In this document: positions 28,662 through 33,948 of the stretch, piece after piece
How the letters are laid out: each line of letters opens with the position of its first letter
How positions within the stretch are numbered: the stretch's first letter is position 1
Origin: Paracraurococcus ruber
GTDB taxonomy: Bacteria > Pseudomonadota > Alphaproteobacteria > Acetobacterales > Acetobacteraceae
DNA length: 33,948 nt
Direction of reading: 5' to 3'
Assembly: GCF_004353985.1 (NCBI RefSeq)
Contig: NZ_SMOA01000051.1
Coordinates: 1-33,948, forward strand
Notes under the pieces: model-generated
What the model saw: the letters and a program-made list of their open reading frames with translations, nothing else
Told to the model about the DNA's origin: nothing
Database searches by the model: none
Made by a program: the position numbers and the translations under genes

Positions 28662-30086
28662 ATGGACGCCACCCCACATGCGCCTGCGCCCCGCCCCTGG
28701 CGAAGTGAGGCGATGGCGACGCTCGCCCTCGCCTGGCCGCTCGCGCTCACCAATCTCAGCCAGCATGCGCTGGCGCTGACCAATGCCGTCATCCTCGGCT
28801 GGCATTCGACCGAGGCGCTGGCGGCGGCGACGCTCGGCGCCAACCTCTACTACGCGGTGATGGCGGCGCCGCTCGGCACCGCCTTCGCCGCCGCGCCCAT
28901 GCTGGCCCAGGCGCGCGGCCAGGGCAGGCTGGCGGGCGGCGCCGGCCGCGGCTGGGTGCGGGAGATGCGGCGGTCCGCCCGCAGCGGGCTCTGGGCGACG
29001 CTCGCGGTGCTGCTGCCGTCCCTGCTGCTGCTGTGGTTCGCCGAGCCGGTGCTGCTGGCGCTGGGCCAGGCGCCCGGGCTGGCGGCGCTGGCCGGCGAGT
29101 ACCTGCGCGCCATGATGTGGGGCCTGATCCCCTTCTGCGGCTTCGTCGTGCTGCGCGGCTTCCTCGCCGCCATGGAACGGCCCGGCCCGGCGCTGTGGAT
29201 CGCCGTGGCGGGCATCGGGCTGAACGCGCTGCTCTGCCCGCTGCTGGTCTTCGGCTGGGGCGGCTGGGCCGGGTTCGGCGTCACCGGCGCCGGCCTGGCC
29301 AGCACGCTGGTCGATTCGCTGATGCTGCTGGGCCTGCTCGGCCTGGTCGCGCGCGACCGGGTGCTGGGCCGGTTCCGGCTGCTCGGCCGCTTCTGGCGAC
29401 CCGATCCGGCCCGGCTGCGGGAGGTGGTGCGGATCGGCCTGCCGGTCGCCGGCAGCATGCTGCTCGAGATCGGCGTGTTCAGCGCCGCCGCCATCGTCAT
29501 GGGCTGGTTCGGGGCGGTCGCCGTCGCGGCGCATGCGGTGGCGCTGCAGGTGGCGGGCATGACCTTCATGGTCCCGCTCGGGATCGGCCAGGCGGCGACG
29601 GCACGGGTCGGGCTGTTCGTGGGGGAGGCGCGGCCGCGCGAGGCGGCGCGGGCCGGCTGGGTCGCCATCGGCCTCGGCGCCGGCTTCATGGGGCTGATGG
29701 CGCTGCTGCTGCTGGCCGGCGCCGGCCCGATCGCCCGCGGCTTCGTCGGCGCGGCGGAGGCGACGGCGCGGGAGGCGGCGGCGCTCGGCGCGCTGCTGCT
29801 GACCATCGCGGGCCTGTTCCAGCTGGCCGATGGCGTGCAGGCGGTGGCGGCGGGCGCGCTGCGCGGGCTGAAGGACACGCGGGTGCCGATGCTGCTGGCC
29901 GGCTTCGGCTACTGGGGCCTCGGCATGCCGGTCGGGCTGCTGCTGGCCTGGCCGGCGGGCTTCGGGCCGCAGGGGATCTGGCTGGGGCTGGCCGCCGGGC
30001 TCGGCGCCGTCGCCGTGCTCATGCTGCGGCGCTGGCGCCGGATGTCCGGGGCTTCACTGGACCGCGCCCTGCCGGCGCGCGCATGA
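28662..30086 (+). CDS. MATE-family efflux transporter
   Basis: 474-aa inner-membrane exporter of the MATE (NorM-like) family, which expels cationic drugs or metabolites with Na+ or H+ antiport. Two six-span halves are recognisable. The first opens with MATLALAWPLALTNLSQHAL and VILGWHSTEALAAATLGANLY, the second with VVRIGLPVAGSMLLEIGVFS and the typical VAVAAHAVALQVAGMTFMVPLGIGQAATARVG. FQLADGVQAVAAGALRGLKDTRVP, near residue 385-410, is another hallmark. The ATG at 28662 follows an AAAGGG site. A short lipoprotein gene follows closely. The substrate is unknown; no regulator gene lies beside it. Confidence 0.92.
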   Translation: MDATPHAPAPRPWRSEAMATLALAWPLALTNLSQHALALTNAVILGWHSTEALAAATLGANLYYAVMAAPLGTAFAAAPMLAQARGQGRLAGGAGRGWVREMRRSARSGLWATLAVLLPSLLLLWFAEPVLLALGQAPGLAALAGEYLRAMMWGLIPFCGFVVLRGFLAAMERPGPALWIAVAGIGLNALLCPLLVFGWGGWAGFGVTGAGLASTLVDSLMLLGLLGLVARDRVLGRFRLLGRFWRPDPARLREVVRIGLPVAGSMLLEIGVFSAAAIVMGWFGAVAVAAHAVALQVAGMTFMVPLGIGQAATARVGLFVGEARPREAARAGWVAIGLGAGFMGLMALLLLAGAGPIARGFVGAAEATAREAAALGALLLTIAGLFQLADGVQAVAAGALRGLKDTRVPMLLAGFGYWGLGMPVGLLLAWPAGFGPQGIWLGLAAGLGAVAVLMLRRWRRMSGASLDRALPARA

Positions 30087-30112
30087 GGCGGCGCCGCCCG
30101 AGGACACCGCCG

Positions 30113-30235
30113 ATGCGCCTGCCGATCCTGCTGCTCCTGCTGCTGCTGGGCGCCTGCCAGTACGCCCGGCCAAGCCCGGTCGGGGTCAATTGCGTGCATC
30201 AGGGCCGCAACCGCATCCCGGTCTGCACGGACTGA
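30113..30235 (+). CDS. Very small lipoprotein (40 aa)
   Basis: 40-aa protein with a short hydrophobic leader (MRLPILLLLLLLGAC) ending in a textbook lipobox (LGAC), so the mature lipoprotein is only about 26 residues. The mature part (QYARPSPVGVNCVHQGRNR, then IPVCTD) has two Cys that could form a disulfide loop. The ATG at 30113 has GAGGA upstream. An in-frame ATG at 30083 overlaps the MATE stop (ATGA) and would add ten mostly basic residues; it is less likely because of the strong site at 30113. Too small for most gene finders. Function unknown; position suggests co-transcription with the exporter. Confidence 0.65.
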   Translation: MRLPILLLLLLLGACQYARPSPVGVNCVHQGRNRIPVCTD

Positions 30236-30318
30236 TCCCGGTGAGCGGACATCCTGACGTCCGCGCACCGGCATCGCGCGCAGGGTTTGGCGTGCCGGCT
30301 GCGCGCCAGACCCAATGA

Positions 30319-30352
30319 TCATGCCGGTCAGCAGGGATGCTGACCGGCATGA
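30319..30352. terminator. 15-bp perfect hairpin between convergent genes
   Basis: TCATGCCGGTCAGCA at 30319-30333 pairs exactly with TGCTGACCGGCATGA at 30338-30352, loop GGGA. It lies between the lipoprotein gene (plus, stop 30235) and the GNAT gene (minus, stop 30363) and is the longest perfect stem in the window. Two weaker inverted repeats precede it: GCGGAC/GTCCGC (30245-30264) and GCGCGCAG/CTGCGCGC (30276-30306). Confidence 0.7.
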
Positions 30353-30362
30353 GCGACAGGCG

Positions 30363-30812
30363 TCACGGGCGGCGCGCCTGCAAGAAGGTCCTGCCGCCCC
30401 GCTCGAAGCCCGCCGACTCGTAGAAACGCAGCGTCGCCTCGCTGCGCGAGCCGGTGGCCAGCATCACCTTGTAGCACCCGGCCTGCCATGCCCGGTCCAG
30501 CGCCGCCTGCAGCAGGCGGCCCGCATGGCCCTGCCGGCGATGCGCGGCGTCCGTCACCACATTCTCGATGATCGCACAGGGCCGGGCGCCGCGCGTCAGG
30601 TTCGGCACGACGACGAGCACACAGGTGGCAACCGGGCGGCCATCCGCCGGCGCCACCGGCACGGTCGTCATGGCCGAGCCGAGGGGCTGCGACCAGTCCA
30701 CCGCGGCGCGGCCGGGATCGGGCGCCAGGTCGGCCGGATTGCGCTGGCGGCAGGGCGCCAGCACCGCGCCGGGATCGGCCGGGACGGCCGGACGGATGCC
30801 GGCCCCGGCCAT
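30363..30812 (-). CDS. GNAT-family N-acetyltransferase
   Basis: 149-aa cytosolic acyltransferase that moves an acetyl group from acetyl-CoA to an amine. The acetyl-CoA-binding motif A is clear: IIENVVTDAAHRRQGHAGRL (R/Q-x-x-G-x-A/G), followed by the helix LLQAALDRAWQAG and motif B CYKVMLATGSRSEATLRFYES-type with the AGFERGG end. The N-terminal ~45 residues are less typical. The ATG at 30812 lies 4 bp after the stop of the 2-hydroxyacid dehydrogenase gene, so the two are co-transcribed. No strong ribosome site is visible, suggesting coupling. The acceptor substrate is unknown. A strong hairpin follows the stop. Confidence 0.88.
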   Translation of the reverse strand: MAGAGIRPAVPADPGAVLAPCRQRNPADLAPDPGRAAVDWSQPLGSAMTTVPVAPADGRPVATCVLVVVPNLTRGARPCAIIENVVTDAAHRRQGHAGRLLQAALDRAWQAGCYKVMLATGSRSEATLRFYESAGFERGGRTFLQARRP

Positions 30813-30816
30813 GCGC

Positions 30817-31827
30817 TCAGTCGCTCTCGGGCGGGATGACGTTGGTGCGGCGGCCCTCCACCAGCACGTCGCGCATCGTTTCCACGCCCTTGCGGCGGAT
30901 GTCGTCCCAGGCCTCGGGCGTGTGGAAGGCGATGTGCGGCGTGACCACCAGGCGGCCCGTCAGCCAGGGCTCGCGGTCGCGGTAGGCGCGCAGCAGGGAC
31001 GGGATGGGGTCGCGCGGCGGCTCCTCCGGGATCACGTCCAGGCCGGCGCCGGCGATGTGGCCATCCCGCAGGCAGCGCTCCAGCGCATCGAGGTCCATGA
31101 TCGGCCCGCGCGCGGTGTTCACCACCACGGCGTTCCGCGGCAGCAGGCGCAGCTCCCGCTCCCCGATCATCCCGCGCGTGTTGCGCGTCAGCGGGCAGTG
31201 GATGGACAGCACGTCGGACTGCGCCAGCAGCTCGTCGAGGCTGCGGGCGCGGCGGATGCCGAGCGCGCGGTCCCAGCCATTCGGCTGCTGCGGGTCGAAG
31301 AACACCACGTCGTAGCCGAAGGCCCTGGCGCGCAGCGCCGCGGCGCTGCCGATGCGGCCGAGGCCGAGGATGCCGAAGCGCTGCACCTCCTGCCGCCGGT
31401 GCAGCGGGGATTGCATCACCGCCCAGGGCGCCGGATCCGGCCCGCGCTGGGTCTCGTGGTACAGGATCAGGCCGCGGCGGAGCGAGAGCGCCAGCAGCAC
31501 GGCGAATTCCGCGACTTCCATCGTGCCGTAGTCCGGCACGTTGGCGACGAGGATGCCGCGCGCGGCGCAGGCGGCGCGGTCCACCCGGTCGTAGCCCACG
31601 CCCATGCGGACCACGACCTTCAGCTTCGGGAAGCGGGCGATCTGCTCGGCCGGCACGGCCATGCGCAGGGTCATCAGCCCGTCCACCTCCGCCAGCAGGC
31701 TGTCCGGCAGCTCCGCCAGGCTGGCCTTCGCATGGCCCTGCAGCAGGCGGACGCCGGGGCCGAGGATCTCCTGCTCGAGCCTGGTATCGGAATAGAGCCC
31801 CTCGGGCTCGAGCACGGTCAGTGTCAC
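30817..31827 (-). CDS. D-isomer-specific 2-hydroxyacid dehydrogenase
   Basis: 336-aa cytosolic NAD(P)H enzyme that interconverts D-2-hydroxy acids and 2-oxo acids. Family motifs: VVVRMGVGYDRVD near residue 70, the cofactor motif FGILGLGRIGSAAALRA (about 150-165) with acidic VFFDPQQP after strand 2, NAVVVNTARGPIMD, the AGLDVIPEEPP loop with Glu, and the catalytic His in VTPHIAFHT. A GTG start at 31827 gives the usual N-terminus and follows GAGGGG. An ATG start would lie much further upstream within the next gene. It sits 68 bp after the cyclase gene and 4 bp before the GNAT gene, all on the same strand. The substrate is not clear: it resembles the CtBP/glyoxylate-reductase-like branch more than SerA. 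Confidence 0.9.
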   Translation of the reverse strand: MTLTVLEPEGLYSDTRLEQEILGPGVRLLQGHAKASLAELPDSLLAEVDGLMTLRMAVPAEQIARFPKLKVVVRMGVGYDRVDRAACAARGILVANVPDYGTMEVAEFAVLLALSLRRGLILYHETQRGPDPAPWAVMQSPLHRRQEVQRFGILGLGRIGSAAALRARAFGYDVVFFDPQQPNGWDRALGIRRARSLDELLAQSDVLSIHCPLTRNTRGMIGERELRLLPRNAVVVNTARGPIMDLDALERCLRDGHIAGAGLDVIPEEPPRDPIPSLLRAYRDREPWLTGRLVVTPHIAFHTPEAWDDIRRKGVETMRDVLVEGRRTNVIPPESD

Positions 31828-31895
31828 GCCAGCATCCCCTCGGTTGGGCGGCGCGCACCATGCCGCCGCCCCGCCAGGGGTGCAATCCGCGCGGC

Positions 31896-32897
31896 CTACA
31901 GGATCGCCGTCGGCGCCACCGTGCTGCCGGTGCCGCCCTTCAGCTTCAGCGGCTGCAGGTTCAGCACGAACTCCGCCCGTCCCTTCCCAGCCAGCTCGTC
32001 CAGCTTCAGGTTTTCCAGCAGGTGGACGCCGTTCACCACCAGCGCGATCTGGTGGATCGGCAGGCTGGCCGAAGGCAGGGTCCTGGACGGCGAGACCTCC
32101 ACCGTTCCGACATCCGCGCCCATCAGGATCGGCCCGCGCCGGATCACCTGTTCCGCCGCGGCGACGCCGATGCCCGGGTTGCTGGCCATGTAGCGGGCAT
32201 TGTCGCGGCCCCACAGCGTGCCCCAGCCGGTGTGGAACAGCACCGCATCCGCCTCGGCCAGCTGCACGGATTGCCGGCGCAGCGCCTGGTCGACGTCGTC
32301 CGGCGTGATCTCGTAGCCCGCCTCCAGCATCGGCACGCCCTTCAGCGCCGCGATGTCCAGCAGCACGCCGCGGGTGAAGATGTTGCCCACCGTCTCCACG
32401 CCCATCTCGGCGAAGCCGTTGCGCGTGGCGATGCGGTCGATCTCGACGCAGTTGTAGGTGTGGTTGCCGATCGTCTGGTGCGGGAACATGTCGAACTGCG
32501 TGCCAACCTGGCCCATCTCGCCGATCACCATCTCCTCGTTCGATCCGCGCCGGTTCGGCTGCGGGTTCATGAAGAGCGGCTTGGTGTGGATGTGGAATTG
32601 CCGGGTCGCCTGCAGCGGCATGCCCTGTTCCAGCACCCGGCCCAGCTCGACGATCTCGCCGGTGCGGATCAGCCCGGCGGCGCGCTTCACCGTCTCGGGC
32701 GTCTGGCGGTTCATGGCGCCGCGCCGGTCGGCCGCGCCCCAGGGGCCGGGGCAGCGCTGCGCCGGGTCCGGCGGGCTCCAGGCCTGCGGCGCCTGGGGCG
32801 TGCCTTGGGCCGACCCCTGGCCCGACCCCTGGGTGGGCAGGGCGGCGGCCAGCCCGGCAGCGGCCGCGAGCGCAGCGCGGCGCGAAAGGATGGTCAT
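31896..32897 (-). CDS. Exported cyclase-family protein
   Basis: 333-aa protein of the putative cyclase family (kynurenine formamidase-like fold), with a signal peptide or Tat-like leader MTILSRRAALAAAAGLAAAL. A Gln/Gly/Ser/Pro-rich linker, coded by a short tandem DNA repeat, follows before QAWSPPDPAQRC. The metal-site region reads GTQFDMFPHQTIGNH: the usual HxGTHxD motif is VGTQFD here, a variant seen in one family branch. DAVLFHTGWGTLWG and GADVGTVEVSPS are further landmarks. The ATG at 32897 has a GGAGGAAC site. Members hydrolyse formamides, isatin or similar amides; this branch is uncharacterised. It heads the minus-strand operon with the 2-hydroxyacid dehydrogenase and GNAT genes. Confidence 0.88.
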   Translation of the reverse strand: MTILSRRAALAAAAGLAAALPTQGSGQGSAQGTPQAPQAWSPPDPAQRCPGPWGAADRRGAMNRQTPETVKRAAGLIRTGEIVELGRVLEQGMPLQATRQFHIHTKPLFMNPQPNRRGSNEEMVIGEMGQVGTQFDMFPHQTIGNHTYNCVEIDRIATRNGFAEMGVETVGNIFTRGVLLDIAALKGVPMLEAGYEITPDDVDQALRRQSVQLAEADAVLFHTGWGTLWGRDNARYMASNPGIGVAAAEQVIRRGPILMGADVGTVEVSPSRTLPSASLPIHQIALVVNGVHLLENLKLDELAGKGRAEFVLNLQPLKLKGGTGSTVAPTAIL

Positions 32898-33048
32898 GGC
32901 GTTCCTCCGATGGTCTTCTGTGCGCGGGTTCCCTTGCCGCACCCGCGGCCGCTGCGGGCGGCGCGGGGCGGGGCCGGGGCACCGGCGGCCGCCATGCTGG
33001 CACGGATGCCGACCGGTGCGGGACGATGGATGACGGGCGGAGGACGGC

Positions 33049-33798
33049 ATGGCGGCACGGCGAATCCTGGTCACCGGCGCGGCGAGCGGCATCGGCGCCG
33101 CCTGCGCGCGGCTGCTGGCCGGCCCGGGGAATGCCCTGGCCCTGCACACCCGCAAGAACCGCGACGGCGCGGACCGCGTGGCCGCCCATCTGCGGGAGCA
33201 TGGCGGGACGGCGACCGTATTGCTCGGCGACCTCGCCCAGGCCGGGGAGCCCGAGCGGGCGGTGGAGGAGGCCGCGGCGGCGCTCGGCGGCCTCGACGTC
33301 GTCATCGCCAACGCCGGCTTCGCCGACCGCACGCCGCTCAGCCAGCTGACCGACGAGGCCTTCGCCTACAGCCACGCCTCCATCGCCTTCGCCCTGCTGC
33401 GCCTGGCCCGGGCGGCGAAGCCGCATCTGGCGAAGGGCGAGCAGCCGCGCCTCGTCGCCGTCTCCTCCTTCGTCGCGCATGTCTTCCGGCTGGAGCAGCC
33501 GCTCTTCCCTGCCTCGGCCGCGGCGAAGGCGGGGCTGGAGGCGCTGGTGAAGGCGCTGGCCATCGAATGGGCGCCGGAGATCACGGTGAATGCCGTCGCG
33601 CCGGGCTTCACCCGCAAGGACCCGGGGGCGCATGCGGCCATGGACCCCAAGGCCTTCCAGGACCGCGTCAGCCGCATTCCCATGCGGCGGCTGGGCGAGA
33701 CGGAGGAGGTGGCGGCGGCGATCCTATTCCTCGCCTCGCCAGCCGCCGGCTATGTCACCGGCCAGGTGCTGCATGTGGATGGCGGGATCACCGCCTGA
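33049..33798 (+). CDS. SDR-family protein lacking the catalytic tyrosine
   Basis: 249-aa short-chain dehydrogenase/reductase fold protein. The cofactor motif ILVTGAASGIGAACAR near residue 6-21, DVVIANAGFAD and the Ser in VAVSSFVAHV are present. However, the YxxxK motif reads SAAAK (in PASAAAKAGLEALVK), so Tyr is replaced by Ser while Lys is kept. VNAVAPGFTRKDPG and YVTGQVLHVDGGIT complete the fold. It is either catalytically altered or non-enzymatic, binding NAD(P) only. The ATG at 33049 has GGCGGAGGAC upstream. It diverges from the cyclase operon over 151 bp. Full length and otherwise conserved, so it is not an obvious pseudogene. Confidence 0.88.
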   Translation: MAARRILVTGAASGIGAACARLLAGPGNALALHTRKNRDGADRVAAHLREHGGTATVLLGDLAQAGEPERAVEEAAAALGGLDVVIANAGFADRTPLSQLTDEAFAYSHASIAFALLRLARAAKPHLAKGEQPRLVAVSSFVAHVFRLEQPLFPASAAAKAGLEALVKALAIEWAPEITVNAVAPGFTRKDPGAHAAMDPKAFQDRVSRIPMRRLGETEEVAAAILFLASPAAGYVTGQVLHVDGGITA

Positions 33799-33803
33799 GG
33801 GCT

Positions 33804-33828
33804 CGCGCGGCAAGGCTTCGCCCGCGCG
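33804..33828 (+). terminator. Hairpin after SDR gene
   Basis: CGCGCGG at 33804-33810 pairs with CCGCGCG at 33822-33828, loop of 11 nt, directly after the stop at 33798. No U-tract. The last 120 bases of the window are GC-rich and show no gene start. Confidence 0.4.
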
Positions 33829-33948
33829 CCTCCCGGCCGACGGGGCGGCGCATCGGCGCCGGGCATTCCCGCCCGGGGCGGGTGCCGGCACCGGCTGCGG
33901 CTCGGGCTCGGGCCGGGACGAGTGCCGGGCGCGGCCCTTGCCGGCGGC

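Overview
The window is a very GC-rich (above 70% by eye) stretch of bacterial chromosome. GC is strongly biased to third codon positions. It carries several orphan Bug/TctC-type binding proteins, many Tat- or Sec-exported hydrolases, SDR enzymes and a simple flagellin. This gene content suggests an alphaproteobacterium of the Roseomonas/Acetobacteraceae type (inference; there is no rRNA or marker gene). I support 33 protein genes. I saw no tRNA, rRNA, CRISPR array, IS element, integrase or phage gene. No transcriptional regulator is encoded, which is unusual for so many catabolic genes.

Layout. (1) 1-2032: the 3' part of a flagellin gene, cut by the window edge, then a cupin with an odd low-complexity tail. 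(2) 2210-4338: a small helical protein and a GFA/CENP-V-type zinc protein on the minus strand, diverging from a class III CoA-transferase. (3) 4404-11504: a small-molecule catabolism zone holding three orphan Bug/TctC periplasmic binders. One is translationally coupled to a TauD-type dioxygenase, one follows a class II aldolase, and one stands alone. A ThDP enzyme of the acetolactate-synthase fold and a likely 65-codon small gene lie between them. (4) 11736-13409: a Na/Pi-cotransporter with a PhoU-like tail. (5) 13541-25203: a sugar-acid block with a UxaA-family dehydratase, a YdhR-like protein, a diketo-acid hydrolase of the FAH fold, two SDR dehydrogenases, an IlvD/EDD sugar-acid dehydratase, and a complete CUT2-type sugar ABC importer (binding protein, double ATPase, permease). 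A Tat-exported alpha/beta hydrolase and a small secreted protein are interleaved. (6) 25181-28254: two more exported alpha/beta hydrolases and a small secreted protein. (7) 28662-30235: a MATE exporter followed by a 40-aa lipoprotein. (8) 30363-33798: a minus-strand run of cyclase, 2-hydroxyacid dehydrogenase and GNAT acetyltransferase, diverging from an SDR that lacks the catalytic tyrosine.

How the genes may work together. Region 5 reads as a non-phosphorylating sugar route. The importer brings in a pentose or 6-deoxyhexose, and an SDR (24457-25203) could oxidise it to the lactone/acid. The IlvD/EDD or UxaA enzyme would dehydrate the acid. The second SDR (16413-17162) would oxidise the 2-keto-3-deoxy acid at C4, and the FAH-type hydrolase would split the 2,4-diketo acid to pyruvate plus a hydroxy acid. 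This is the logic of the known L-fucose and L-rhamnose oxidative pathways. The substrate is not determined, and no lactonase gene is visible.

Most gene ends carry strong GC-rich hairpins without U-tracts, and several intergenic regions hold palindromes or short direct repeats that look regulatory. I did not find a clearly new defence or mobile system. The most distinctive items are the two-dehydratase sugar-acid block with its repeat-rich control regions, the enzyme-coupled orphan binders, and the Tyr-less SDR.
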